A stretch of 64,000 bases of DNA from Maratus speciosus (taxonomy: Eukaryota > Arthropoda > Arachnida > Araneae > Salticidae). This document shows, piece by piece, positions 1-10,146 of this stretch (position 1 is the first letter of the stretch; each line of letters opens with the position of its first letter). Both the position numbers and the translations under genes were made by a program. The stretch is taken from positions 595,003,038 to 595,067,037 of the forward strand of contig OZ010786.1 of assembly GCA_963932465.1 (NCBI GenBank), in the 5' to 3' direction. Under the pieces are notes generated by a model. It did no database searches. It saw only the letters and a list, made by a program, of their open reading frames with translations, and was not told the DNA's origin.

Positions 1-9
1 ATACTTAGA

Positions 10-310
10 TTATTTTTCAACATAGTTGCCACCATTATGGAAACCTTTATCAAAGAGGTGCACGAACTTTTGTAAGCCCTATCGTCGCAGAAAGATGTCG
101 CATTCGATGCAGTTTTCTGGACACAATGTCATGAGGAAGTGAACTGGAAATTTGAGGAAAATGCATTGACAGTCTGGTAATTGTGAATCTTCTGTTCTCC
201 TTAATGTTCTCTTGAACTACTGTAAGCAAATCGTCATAAATCCGAGACAGCCGCCAATTTCTTTATTCACCGTGAACATTTTCACGTCTTTCATTGAAAC
301 TTAGCTCCTA
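10..310 (-). pseudogene. Decayed mariner-type transposase, outlying copy
   Basis: Read on the minus strand, this ends in the codons for YVEK and a stop at 10-12. It aligns along its length with the better-preserved copies at 22627, 42788 and 61741. Those keep an EER...R.S.V.DDLL...ENRR stretch, typical of the second helix-turn-helix of mariner transposases, and a GIQKFV...NNGGNYVEK tail typical of the mariner C-terminus. The catalytic DDD/E core between them is missing. This copy differs from the other three much more than they differ from each other (roughly 10% versus a few percent by eye) and its frame is broken. Similarity to the array stops at about 538, after the word GAGTCAGGAA. Confidence 0.55.
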
Positions 311-1058
311 ACTGCTTACCATCGAATAACTCAACGCGTTTTATCCATAAACTTCAGACATTTCTATGTGAATTTCAATTGATTTAGTGTTCCTATAACT
401 TAGAAAGCAGATCACAGACAGTAACATGCATGCTGCGGGAAGTTAAATTTTTGTAAACATTTTAAATGCTCATCATACAGCAAATGCAATAGTCAACGAT
501 TAACAAATAATTTAAATTGATTACCAATGAGTCAGGAAAGTTGACGCGCATGCGTGAAATCACAAGCGCATCCCTTCCGGTGTAAATATTGAAAACAGAG
601 CTTACTTGATAGATTTCCCTCGTAATAAAAGTGTTTTTCATTATCTTTGAAATATGTGTGTTTTTTGAATTATTATTGGGATTTCCGATTCTTCAGTTTG
701 TTTATAGTTAGTTTCGTACGAATATTTGCCCTTTTTCGTAGAATAGTATATAGAGGTCATACAATAATTTCCTTACTGGTATTACGTAAATCCTGATATT
801 AAGTGGGTCGCGAAAATTTTTGTTACTTAGAAGTCGGTTGCTTACCAATAAAGTATGGAATTCGCTGTGAAATATGATTGTACACTGATCTCTCTCAAAA
901 AAAAAAAAATATATATATATATATATTTTATACTTGATTGCAGAACTTGTTTCCACATGCTCAGATTTCTTGAATGTTTTTACGATTTCGATATTGTTTT
1001 ATATTCCTCTTATAAATAGCTTATTTAATGATACATTGACTAAGGCAAATGTTACTTT
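311..1058. other. Non-coding; end of the shared segment, then unique DNA
   Basis: Bases 311-538 continue the segment shared with the array. From 539 the sequence is found only once in the window. I see no coding frame with family similarity. The one frame here (708-956, minus) runs through an A/TA simple repeat and is not credible. Confidence 0.5.
899..927. repeat. A-tract followed by (TA)n
   Basis: A run of A is followed directly by alternating TA. It is a simple low-complexity repeat. Confidence 0.9.
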
Positions 1059-1296
1059 TTAACCCTCTCGCTGCGTAAGTAATTCTTCGCGATGAGCGTC
1101 TTTTACAGAATTTTAAATCGTTCACCCCCGATTCTTAAAAGCAGAATTTTTTTACTTTCGTAATCGGAGAAAATGTTCTGATTAAATCAGACAAAATTTT
1201 CGCTAAAAAATAACTGGTGGGAATAACCAAAAATTATTAATTAGACAGAAAAATGCATTCCCGAGTATATCTCGGGTTGCGCAGCGAGAGGGTTAA
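1059..1296. mobile_element. TTAA MITE, tip TTAACCCTCTCGCTGCG
   Basis: The left end TTAACCCTCTCGCTGCG is matched by the inverted right end CGCAGCGAGAGGGTTAA, giving 17-bp perfect terminal repeats including a TTAA at each edge. TTAA duplication is the hallmark of piggyBac-type insertion. A short palindrome (CGAGTATATCTCG) lies just inside the right tip, and an inner CCCACCAGTTATTTT-like box is present in inverted form. It is non-coding, 238 bp, and this family appears only once in the window. Confidence 0.85.
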
Positions 1297-1602
1297 GAAT
1301 TGAAACTATATTTTCACACTCAGTAATTTATAGTTTTAACTGAAACATATCTGAAAAAGGGGAAGAATATTTACTATTTTCTGAAAAAAGAAAGGGAATC
1401 TTTCGAAGAGCTCTTTAAAAGTAAAGACTCAAAAAAAAATTAATAAATAAAAATTATAAAATATTTCTCGAAGCAAAGTAGTTAATAATTCTGAAATGAC
1501 ACTTTTTAACGAGAAGTTGTAATTGAAAATGTCAGGATATGAAATTTTTCGGATTTTTAAAAAATATATATTTATTTTTTAATAGTTGCAAAAAAAATAT
1601 CT

Positions 1603-1832
1603 TCAACCCCTTAACAGTGTGGCCCGAACTGGATTCGGTCAAGAACACTTTGCTTGCTTCGTTATTAAAAAAAACTTTGATACCACTAATTTGTAACTGT
1701 AAATTTATCTTTATTGATTGTCAAATATTTTTCGATTAAGTAAGGTAAATATTTTAGTATGGAAAAAGTGGTGTCCAGCCCCATTTTTAATTTTTTTTTG
1801 TAAGAAAACAAATGTCACTGTTAAGGGTTTAA
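1603..1832 (+). mobile_element. TTAA MITE, CCCTTAACAGTG family
   Basis: The ends CCCCTTAACAGTG and CACTGTTAAGGG are inverted repeats. The left TTAA has decayed to TCAA. Inside the left end is the palindrome CCCGAACTGGATTCGG (the last G changed to T in this copy), and the centre carries GATTAAGTAAGGTAAAT. Other copies lie at 6049, 22331, 27087, 42085, 48530 and 61446. It is non-coding. Confidence 0.8.
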
Positions 1833-3547
1833 TATTGTTTCACTCTTAATAATTTAAATTAAAAAGGGAAAACTTAACAGTTTTTTATACAAAATTCAGA
1901 GCTCTAAATGCGATTTTAGAAAGTTTTCTTTTTAGTAATTTTAATTTGCTGTAAATTTGTTAGCTAAAATTTTTCTTTTTTTTTTTTTCAATATTCTTAC
2001 GTAACGTTACACATGCAATATGTTAGATTAATTTTTAACACAATTCTTCGATTGGTAAATAAATCATAACAGTTGTAAATTAGGTTCAACATATTGAATA
2101 TGTGTTTGCGTAATGAAGTACGATTTAAACCGTATCACCAAAACTGTTTATTTGATAGACACTTAACGGAGCTAACTCTCTCTTTTTTTTAGCAAACAAT
2201 TAGACTTTTCAAACAAAAATCAACATATTTCAGTCAATTCCTAAAATATTTCAGGACTTTTTGTTCATTGCACGGATAAGGTATAGATACCATTATGGTA
2301 AATTGAATTAATAATATATGGAAATTAGCAGTTGCTAGCGTAAGTGTAAAAAGTCGTCTTATTTTGTATAAATATTCCAGTTTTAAACATTTACAAGAAA
2401 TAAAAATAAAATTGTATTTTTTGTAGTCTTATAACGGGATTTGTGAAATTTCGCAAACCCCTTCTTTTCTCAGCCAGACAGATTAGCCGCCAGTGATCCC
2501 AGGTCACGTGGTCTGACCAGAGAATTAATATTAAAAACATTTTTTCTTTCTTGTTCCTTTTTTAGTTTAGTATTGTAAATGTGAATCTGGAACATAGCAG
2601 GTAATAAGCTGCGTATAGGTTTTTTATCGTGGTCTTCTATTAGAAGAAATGATGTTTAATTTAAAAAAAGGGAAAATTTATTTCCGAATATGAAATCATG
2701 CTTGACTTCTTTTTAGAAGAAATAGTTGCTGAAGTGTTAATTGTTTTAAAAGCATTTCTCTTGTTTTTAGTTCAGTTTGAATGTGAATCTCGAAAGCAGC
2801 ATGCTGGCTGTGTATTTCTTGATCTTCCGAAAAGGGAGAAATAAATATTCTTGAACATATAAAAGAAATTATCTGGAATTCCTAGTGAGGAATAACAAAT
2901 ATTATTCAAATGTTTTCGTTGTAAATATTGTACATATTAAAAGTGTAAATATAGAATTAACAAAGTTTTTAATCATCTTGTGCTATTTTATACTGAGCAA
3001 CACCAGCGCCAATTTCAGTTGTGAAACATGTTTTGTTTACATTAATATTATTTAAAAACAGATCGTGAATTCTTGAACTTAGCTCTCCCAAATATGATTT
3101 AAAACGAATCGTAAAGTTTTCAATTATGCTCTCCCAACCTTGGATTTAAATTGTGATAACGTGAAATTTCGTGGAATTTATGAAGATTATTCTTCAGGAT
3201 TCAACTATAAATCGATTTATTTTGTCAAGAAATAGCATAGAAAAACAAGTGTTCCGAGCACACTCAGGCAATTAATTCGATATATTTTCGATCACAGTGT
3301 GGTATCAAGTTATTAATGTCACCTTGTCTTTCGACTTTCAATGTATAAAGAAACTAGCCTGTTATCGAAAATGTAACAAATAGATAAAAAAGGACAAATT
3401 TATACATGAATAAAACAAATGTATATTTTCTTAAAATTATAAAATTCAATTTTAAATAGGATTACCTGTCCCCAATGTCTAGAAGTTGGAATTTATATAA
3501 AATAATATTTAGATCCGTATTTCTATATCAAATATACAATACGTATT
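1833..3547. other. Single-copy non-coding DNA left of the array
   Basis: AT-rich sequence with no second copy in the window. A weak direct repeat beginning TGTGAATCT occurs near 2580 and 2779. No gene, RNA or element boundary is evident. It ends at about 3547, where the first tandem unit begins. Confidence 0.5.
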
Positions 3548-3837
3548 GAACTGAAGAACATATAATTTTCTTATTGATATTATATAATTTATGTTAATAA
3601 TTTATCACTGGTGTTAATATTAAATCACTGTGATGCTATTATTCTATTCGCTAACATAGACCTAAGTGCGGCCTCTTTTTATAGAGACTAAATCAAAACT
3701 TTTACCACTACTACTTCGTCGCGAAATTTTTCGTTTTAGATTTTTATTGGGAATGACGCAGGAAAATGCATCGTGGTTATCTTTTAATTACAAGTTTTTT
3801 AGTAATCCATAAAATAATTTTAAGAAATTGATGTTCG

Positions 3838-4226
3838 CATATCGCTCACCCACAAAAAATGTGACACATCTCGACAAAAGTGAATTTCACAAGAGAAACA
3901 AAAGAAGATTAGCATGTTTCTACTATGTAATGAAATTATAGCACTTAGCTCTGCATGCAGTAGTAAAAAAAGTGCATAAAAATGTAAAACCTTTAAGAAT
4001 GAACACGTAGATGAGGTTTGGAGTGTTTAATGTTACCTACACACGCAAATTGGCCTCCTTTTCTGATCACGAATTTGCATATAGCGTAATGAAGAGTTAT
4101 TTCGGATGACTGCACTTAAATTTTTCGTGTAGCAAGTCATATATATGACAGACCTAATATGTAGTGAAATAACACGCATATTGAATTTGTACGAATTTGA
4201 CATTTTTCTTGAGGGTGAACGATTTG
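3838..4226 (-). mobile_element. Inverted-repeat element, CATATCGCTCACC family
   Basis: The left end CATATCGCTCACCCAC is matched by the inverted right end GAGGGTGAACGATTTG. The same family lies at 15569-15959 in the opposite orientation with better ends. The interiors match in reverse, including the words GCATGCAG and AAACCTTTAAGAATGAA. It is a non-coding element of about 390 bp; superfamily undetermined. A weak frame at 15592 belongs to its interior. Confidence 0.7.
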
Positions 4227-4320
4227 CTCCACAAACATGAATTTTTCATTTTCCCATAAACATTCATCATATAACTATTTATCTTTTATTTATACAGCCT
4301 TTAGGTATATAAAACAGGGA

Positions 4321-4475
4321 TGAGAGCGCTCCGACCCAAATGACCGATTACTACCACTAAATTCTAATACTATTATTTGCTTTATTAAATCTCATAAATT
4401 CTGTCATTAAATAATGCGTGAAATACTATTACAATTTAGTGGTAGTAATCAGTCATTTGGGTCGGACTGCTCTCA
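4321..4475. mobile_element. 155-bp foldback element
   Basis: TGAGAGCGCTCCGACCCAAA at the left is repeated inverted at the right. The arms extend through GACCGATTACTACCACTAA for about 45 bp, leaving a 60-bp AT-rich loop. The single strand would fold into a long hairpin. It recurs at 25350 and 46839. Its CTACCACTAAATT word resembles the inner box of the TTAA MITEs. Confidence 0.8.
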
Positions 4476-4640
4476 TACCTGATAAAAGGATGATAATCTG
4501 AGGAGAAAACAAGGATATATGTATTTTTAATCTAACATTCTCTGAAAATGAGTTATGTTTCTCTTTTATTAATATGATGCTAATGCTTTGAGAGAAACTA
4601 GATGAAACAATAATTTCGTTTCAAGGTAATGCTATTAAAT

Positions 4641-5093
4641 TTATTCCCTTAACGGTCGCATTAATTTATGGTTTAAAAATTCAAATTGCTTATTGCCACC
4701 ACTTTTTTCAAAAAGCAATCAATATTCACCTTATTTAATGACAGGTAAAATGATACCATAACATAGCTAATTACATTATTTTATAAAACTGGTGGCAATC
4801 AAAAAATCTGAATTTTTACTCAGATTCAGACTCAGTCCGTGAATATCGCAGGAGGCTAATTCCATGAAAACTTGTCATGTCTGTCGCACAGCTGAAAATC
4901 TCTATGCTTGTTGTCCACCGTTATTTTCTTAAAGTTTGCTCTGCCTTATTCAATTGATGAGATATATAAGATAAAATAAATCTCATTTTCCGTTCTAAAA
5001 TACTGGTAGCCAACAAGCATTGCGATTTTCTGCTGTGTGACAGACATGGAGTTTTTTCATGGAATTAGCCAGGAGTGAAAATTAAGGGGTTAA
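4641..5093. mobile_element. TTAA-type element interrupted by a second foldback
   Basis: The tip TTATTCCCTTAACGGTCGC on the left faces an inverted AATTAAGGGGTTAA on the right. It has an inner GCCACCACTTTTTTC box and its inverted partner AAAACTGGTGGCAATC, plus a central CACCTTATTTAATGACAGG. The foldback at 4854-5070 sits near its right end and accounts for its extra length. Confidence 0.6.
4854..5070. mobile_element. 217-bp foldback element, GGCTAATTCCATG tip
   Basis: Inverted arms of about 60 bp run GGCTAATTCCATGAAAAC ... and back to CATGGAATTAGCC. They include matching CATGTCTGTC / GACAGACATG and ATGCTTGTTG / CAACAAGCAT words. The flanks read CAGGAG on both sides, consistent with a 6-bp target duplication. 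Copies lie at 25879 and 47347. Confidence 0.75.
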
Positions 5094-5520
5094 TAAATAT
5101 GTTGCTAATTGAACGACAACTTGTCTGATGCCTATTATTGTAATATCAACGAGAATTAATATACACTTTTCTTTTTAATTGCCATTAATGATTAGCTGAA
5201 TAAGAAAGAACATGATATTTTATAGAAGCACACATCATCAATCTTAATGTTGATTCTATTAAAATTACTATTGGGTGATTGTAAATGTTCGTGTCTGATT
5301 TATGATGCACCATGTTTCGAAGTGTACCCAAGATTTTTTAAATAGCAAAATTCCGTCGAATTGTCAACATTTCTCTCTCAGCAATCTTTTTGGCAGTAAT
5401 AAGTGGATTATTATTCACTAAATTACATATTAAGGGTCTCAGGGACTTACTTTTTACCTGGCGGTGCAACTTAGCAACATGTCGCAGTTAATTTTTTTTC
5501 TCAATTTCTATAAAATATAG

Positions 5521-5544
5521 CCCTTTAAGACCGGACTGCTTTTT

Positions 5545-5581
<37 letters not shown>

Positions 5582-5758
5582 TGATATAACTGAAATTTGA
5601 AACTGATAATTCACTATTTGTTGACAAAATTAATGTAATATAGTTTCTGTTAACAAGCACTATCACTCGATTCCGGCATTTATGGAATAGATAACCCAGG
5701 AAGGTTGAAATTAGGTAATGCCTAACCCGCACGATAGTGCGGGTCCGGTCTTAAAGGG
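5521..5758. mobile_element. Short TIR element, CCCTTTAAGACCGGAC tip, with poly-T core
   Basis: CCCTTTAAGACCGGAC is matched inverted by GTCCGGTCTTAAAGGG. A palindrome (CCCGCACGATAGTGCGGG) lies just inside the right tip, as in the TTAA families. A pure T tract of about 28 bases near 5549 differs in length among the units. It is nested in the left arm of the larger inverted-repeat element. The frame at 5508-5732 is a by-product. Confidence 0.75.
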
Positions 5759-6048
5759 ATATCTCTATAAATTTTTAATATAGATAACCTAATATCTCTT
5801 CTATTTAAAATACTTTTTTCAATATTATGTATTGACTATTTTTACTTATTTTTTTAGGTTTAATTTTAATAACAAAAAAAAAAAAAAAAAGAATAAAAAC
5901 GTTTTTTTATTTGCATGCACTGAGCGCAAGACTGTAGCAAAACTATTGGTTCAAGAGCCCGTAAAAATATTGATAATGATGTAAAACTAATGTATCTTAA
6001 ATGTATACTTCACTTGTAAGCAATTTACCTATTTGTTTTATTTGAAAT

Positions 6049-6274
6049 TTAACCCCTTAACAGTGACATTTGTTTTCTTACAAAAAAAAATAAAAATGGG
6101 GCTGGACACCACTTTTTCCATACTAAAATACTTACCTTACGTAATCGGAAAATATCTGACAATCAATAAAGATAAATTTACAGTTACAAATTAGTGGTAT
6201 CAAAATGCTTTTAATAACGAAGCAAGCAAAGTGTTCTTGCCCGAATCCAGTTCGGGCCACACTTAAGGGGTTAA
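6049..6274 (-). mobile_element. TTAA MITE, CCCTTAACAGTG family (reverse)
   Basis: This is the same family as 1603-1832 but inverted. It is bounded by TTAACCCCTTAACAGTG and CACTTAAGGGGTTAA, with TTAA at both edges. The palindrome CCCGAATCCAGTTCGGG lies inside the right tip. It sits in the middle of the 5436-6678 inverted-repeat element. Confidence 0.85.
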
Positions 6275-6760
6275 GTTTAATTTATAAAATTTAAAAAAAA
6301 TATTTTATTGAAAAAATGCCAATTTTAAATAATCAATGCAATTATAATACTAAATTTGAAGTATAAGTTATTCTTTACCTTAAAATGAAGATATTTACCA
6401 AGTTTCATGCAAATTGCTTTATTTGTTTCTGAAAAATGCTGCGCTCAGTGTATGCAAGTCAAAAAACAATTTTTAATTTTTAATCAAAATTAAACGTGAA
6501 AAATAAAATAAAATTTCAATATAGAATATTAAGAAAATTATTTTAATTAGAAGAGATATTAGATTGTCTATATTAAAAATTTTATGCATTTATGTTTTAT
6601 AGATACTTAGAAGAAAAAAAATTAAATGTGACATGTTGCTAAATTGCGCCAACAGGTAAAAAGTAAGACTCACGAGTCATTATAAAAGACAGAGGGTCGG
6701 CTAGAGCGAATTTTATCGTTTAGTTTCAATACACCGTTTCGAAATCAACAAAATCACTTT

Positions 6761-7170
6761 TTAACACGTTCACTGCCGCAAAAAGTAAGAGTTTTCGAAT
6801 TTCTTCTTGAAAGACGTTTGCCACCAAAAAGTCTGCAAGGTAATTTTCGCTTTACTAATTTCTGCAAATAAATAAGGCATTTTTTTAATTTTAAAATAAT
6901 GGTGAGAAGTAATAAATTAAAGCCACGAATATTAACCCTTCCCACTCCGCTGCGGAGACATTCTTAGTCTTTGCAGAATTTGTTTTTGGTACAAGTAATA
7001 AACGAAAATAAAATTCACCTTATTTAATCAGAGCATTTTTGAAATTGTGTACTTGAAGGAAACTGCTTTTTAAAAAGCGGTGCCGATCGAATAAAATTTG
7101 TGTAAGACACACCGGAGCTTAAAGGGTTAAAGCTACGAGTGTACTCGTAGCGTGACAGTCAACGTTTTAA
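6761..7170. mobile_element. TTAA MITE, CACGTT(C/G)ACTG family, split by another MITE
   Basis: The left end TTAACACGTTCACTGCC and the inverted right end GACAGTCAACGTTTTAA are terminal repeats with TTAA edges. The palindrome CTACGAGTGTACTCGTAG lies just inside the right tip. A second TTAA element (6932-7130) is inserted within it. Without the insert it would be about 215 bp. Confidence 0.8.
6932..7130. mobile_element. TTAA MITE, CCCTTCCCACTCCGC family, nested
   Basis: TTAACCCTTCCCACTCCG at left and GGAGCTTAAAGGGTTAA at right, with TTAA at both edges. The palindrome CTCCGCTGCGGAG lies near the left tip. Its inner boxes are GTACAAGTAATAA (GTACCAGTAATAA in unit 2) and the inverted AAAAAGCGGTGCC; the centre has CACCTTATTTAATCAGAGC. 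It is inserted in the 6761-7170 element in all three units, so the nesting predates the amplification. Confidence 0.8.
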
Positions 7171-7380
7171 CTGTCCTAAGAGTGGGAGCATGATCCATTA
7201 AACATCTTGAACATTTTTGGTATCACGCCCAATAATCACTCGTTTTTTTTAAACTCATGTAACATGATGAAAACGTAACTTTTCATTTTCCATTTTGAAT
7301 ATTAATGTTGCACCCAAATTAATTTGAAAAATCTTTTTTTAGCGGTATAATCACACACGACACATGTAGATAACTCTCAG
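7171..7380. other. Non-coding spacer
   Basis: AT-rich spacer between two TTAA elements, conserved in all three units. It has no recognisable feature. Confidence 0.5.
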
Positions 7381-7480
7381 TTAACCCTTTCCGCCACGGG
7401 CAATTTTTGTTGTAAAATGATGAAATGATTGACTGACACCGGAATTTTAAAACGATTTTTTTAGAAATTAAAAACATATT

Positions 7481-8132
7481 CTATGGAACAATAGAGCTGG
7501 TGTATGGATTCCCTAGTTGCGTGGCAACTTTACATCCAGGCTAAGAGTAGATCGTTTTACAATGCAATGGGAGCCTTAGAAAAAAAAGCGTTCAAACGCG
7601 GCTAGTAGCCACGAAAAAATAGAGAGTAAACTAAAAAGATAGACAATTTTTAAAAGAAAAATTTTTTAGTATAACTAGTAGGAAAAGAAAAAAAAAAGTT
7701 CCATATGATCCAAAAATGTCCAGGACAGTCGAAAAAGCTGCCAAAGGAAGCCCCGTAAAAAAAGACTCAATTCAGAGACCATACATTAGTTTAACACAAT
7801 TATAACAAAGTAAGATACAAAAGTTTATAAAAAAATGAAGTATTTACATATTTACAGAAAAAAGAAGAAAAAAAGAGAGATCAAAGTTTATAAGAAAATG
7901 TACAAAAGATAGAAAAATACAATAATAAAAAACAACATTGAGGAGAGTTCAGACTAACAGGACTGAAAAAAGCACAAAATGTATAGGGGAACAAGGGGAA
8001 AAAAGGACGGCGCCCGCCCAGTCTGGTAACTCGATGAGAAAAGGTTATATAAGGAGACTAAGATAGTGTAATTAAAGCACAAAAAGGTAAAACTAATAAA
8101 GAATATGAAAAGCATAAGAAAACCAGTTTAAA

Positions 8133-8167
<35 letters not shown>

Positions 8168-8222
8168 CACACAAAAGACAGAAAGACAGGGAAAAAAGGG
8201 AATAGTTTAGCAGGGAATGAAG
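7481..8222 (-). other. 3' part of the gag-only LINE; no RT domain
   Basis: In the sense (minus) direction this is pyrimidine-rich with many T runs, stop codons in all frames and no recognisable protein family. A short GC-rich island (GGCGCCCGCCC, near 8020) interrupts it. I see no similarity to endonuclease, reverse transcriptase or RNase H motifs. Confidence 0.6.
8134..8164 (-). repeat. Poly-T tract (A tract in LINE sense)
   Basis: Roughly 30 consecutive T on the plus strand. In LINE orientation this is an internal poly-A, possibly the former 3' end of a shorter transcript to which more sequence was joined. Confidence 0.9.
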
Positions 8223-9868
8223 TTATTCTTCATTTAAGTTGAGAAGGTTAGAAAGTTTATCGAATTCATTGATGATCACCATTACTTTTTGCATAGGGTT
8301 ATCAATTTTTTTGGTTTGAGTTGAAATGTTTTTGATGCAGCTTAAAAATTTTGTAAATTGAAAAACTTCTTTTATTTCATTGAAGGTGGTAAGTATATCT
8401 TTAATATCATTAGAGTAATTTACTGGAATTTTCAAATTTTGAGTATTATTAGTATTTTCAGTAGTAGGAGAGGAAAGGATATTTGAGGTATCATTAACAT
8501 TAGTTTCGGAATTTATCATGCTAGTACTGGTTGAGGGATCATTAGTCGAAGGTTTTTTGGTGTAGTTATAATCTTTAAAGATTTCGGCAAGAATTTGTGT
8601 TTCCGAGGAGAGATTGCTGACGCTATTACGTGTAGTTTTTCTGTTATGTTTATTTTCAAATCTGTACGGGTTTTTAGGGCACCCGCGGAAATTCGCGGTA
8701 TGTCCAAGGCCACAATTAGCGCATGTAGGTTTAATTCTATCTTTGTGCACACAAGCAGTGCCTAAGTGTATTTCCCCACATTTGACACATTTGCGTCAAA
8801 GCCGCACACCTCTGAGGCATGTCCATACCCTTGACACCGATAGCATTGTTTAACTTTATTTTTTGAAGTAAAGGCTTCAATTTTAACAGATATATAGCGG
8901 ATCACGTTAATTTTGTAGATTTCCTCAAAGTTTTTTCGTGGTATAACATTTACCATATAGATTGGCATAGGATGCCCAGTCTTTCTATTTTTAAGCATGG
9001 CAGCCCTAGTGACTGCAAATCTATGCTCGCGAAGGCTTTCTTCTATTAGTTTAACATCTGTATAACAGGGGAGGCCCCTAATGCATATTTTCTTCGGTCT
9101 TAACTCTCTGGGGTCAAGAGTAGTATATTTTAACTTATTTTGATTTAGCCATCGCTGTGTTAGTTTAAAGTCATTGTCCGAAGCACATTGAACTACTAAG
9201 CGTTCCCCTTTAAGAGCTATTTTTGGTTTTTCGGAATTTAACTCGGTAATTTGTTGAGCTAGCGTCGTCCAATTTTGGTCGATTTCGATATAGAAGGGAT
9301 TAGTAGGTTTTTTAGAGTTACAAGGTTCCTGGGCGGAACTATCATCAGAATTGGATTGCTTCATGTCAGCATTATCGTTTAAATTAACTTAATTTGCGAT
9401 ATTTTTGAATTTATTAGCAAGAGGGATAGTAGAACTTTCCTCTGTCAAGGGACGCTTAATCCCCTTTTTGACTGCGTTGAATAATTCATTTTTAAGGTTA
9501 GTTTCATTAATGATTATGTTAGGTGCTTTCTTATACTGAATAGAACAGAAAAAGCTAAAAATAGCAGAGTCTAACAAATTATCTACAGTAGGACCCCTTA
9601 GCAAAGAAAAAGCTTCAAAACATGTTCTTCTTACCTCCTCTTGATCAGAAGGGGAAGTAGCGTAACCATCTTTAGTTTTCAAGTCTAAAATGTATCTGTC
9701 CACAAAGGTGTAAAAATCAGCCAGTATTTTTTTAGAATGGTCCTCGAAGTTGGACGAAATATTATCAAATTGTTCCTTATAGTTGCTGACTAACGTTCCA
9801 TTTGCGATGTTTTCAATAACATCCGCCATATAACTCGTATCCTTAATAGATGCCATGATACAGTTCAA
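8223..9868 (-). pseudogene. Jockey-type gag (ORF1), broken by one stop and one frameshift
   Basis: In Jockey-clade elements ORF1 encodes an RNA-binding, Gag-like protein that packages element RNA. Reading starts at ATG 9868 (or MASIKD, 9856). An in-frame TAA at 9389-9391 interrupts it and the same frame resumes. From 9364 there are 200 residues containing a pre-zinc-finger domain (about residues 78-165, with KKICIRGLP) and a first zinc knuckle CX2CX4HX4C (Cys174, Cys177, His182, Cys187). A frame shift near 8795 follows. The next frame carries a second knuckle (CVKCGEIHLGTAC) and a third (CANCGLGHTANFRGC, then PKNP), followed by a Ser/Thr/Asn-rich tail ending at 8223. The three-knuckle order is what Jockey-type ORF1 shows. 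With only two lesions, the insertion is fairly young. The first 160 residues are not recognised. Confidence 0.8.
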
Positions 9869-9953
9869 ATAGAGATGAAACTATTCTAACGAACCGCCCC
9901 ACCTGCCATTGAAACTGCGAGAAATATAATTTGCGAAGGAGTAATCACCTCAT

Positions 9954-9987
9954 ACGTCCACCTCATAACAGAGCTCCAACGCGAATG
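9954..9987 (-). promoter_or_regulatory. Internal Pol II promoter: initiator plus DPE
   Basis: On the minus strand the element begins with GACATTCGCG. Taking the A of CATTC as +1 (position 9986), GGACGT falls at +28 to +33 (9959-9954), exactly where a downstream promoter element sits. CATTC start plus GGACGT at +28 is the known arrangement in Jockey-type LINEs, which carry their promoter inside the transcribed region. This suggests that the 5' end is essentially complete. It is inferred from sequence only. Confidence 0.65.
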
Positions 9988-10146
9988 TCGAAAAAAAAAT
10001 GAAAACATAAAAACATACATAAAAACATATTATTTTAACTATTCATTGTAAAAGCAAAATTTTATTAAAATATTCTTGGTGCCGTTCGTAAGTTTGGAAT
10101 TAAAATTAGGTATCCCGACCCGGACACACTGTGCCGGAAACGGTTA

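Larger units (their letters stand above)
5436..6678. mobile_element. 1.24-kb long-inverted-repeat element with nested MITEs
   Basis: The left arm, starting near the word ACTTACTTTTTACCTG, is repeated inverted at the right as CAGGTAAAAAGTAAGAC. Further paired words are TTAGCAACATGTCGC / ATGTGACATGTTGCTAA, TAATATCTCTTCTATTT / AATTAGAAGAGATATTA and GCACTGAGCGCA / TGCGCTCAGTGTATGC. The arms span about 260 bp each once the inserted elements at 5521 and 6049 are removed. No coding frame is visible. It is the same in all three units. Confidence 0.7.
7481..10019 (-). mobile_element. Gag-only Jockey-like non-LTR retrotransposon
   Basis: The insertion is unique to unit 1 and flanked by the 12-bp direct repeat TAAAAACATATT (7469-7480 and 10020-10031), a target duplication typical of LINEs. 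Read on the minus strand it has a promoter-like 5' end (9986), a gag ORF (9868 to 8223, broken) and a T/C-rich 3' part with no reverse transcriptase or endonuclease frame. An A30-like tract in the sense strand sits internally at 8134-8164 instead of at the 3' end. It is therefore either an internally deleted copy or a naturally gag-only element of the HeT-A or 'half-a-LINE' sort. The A-rich block 9991-10019 upstream of the start may be extra sequence added during integration. Confidence 0.8.
7381..10146. mobile_element. TTAA MITE, CCCTTTCCGGCAC family, split by a LINE
   Basis: TTAACCCTTTCCGCCACGGG at the left and GTGCCGGAAACGGTTAA at the right are terminal repeats. Units 2 and 3 carry the uninterrupted element (28408-28600 and 49865-50072, about 200 bp), which proves that the 2.5 kb between 7481 and 10019 is an insertion. 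The palindrome at the right is seen intact in unit 3 as GGGCACACTGTGCC. Confidence 0.85.

Noticed and set aside
8614..8853. Plus-strand 79-residue frame
   Set aside because: Antisense shadow of the Jockey-type gag, whose zinc knuckles are on the minus strand.
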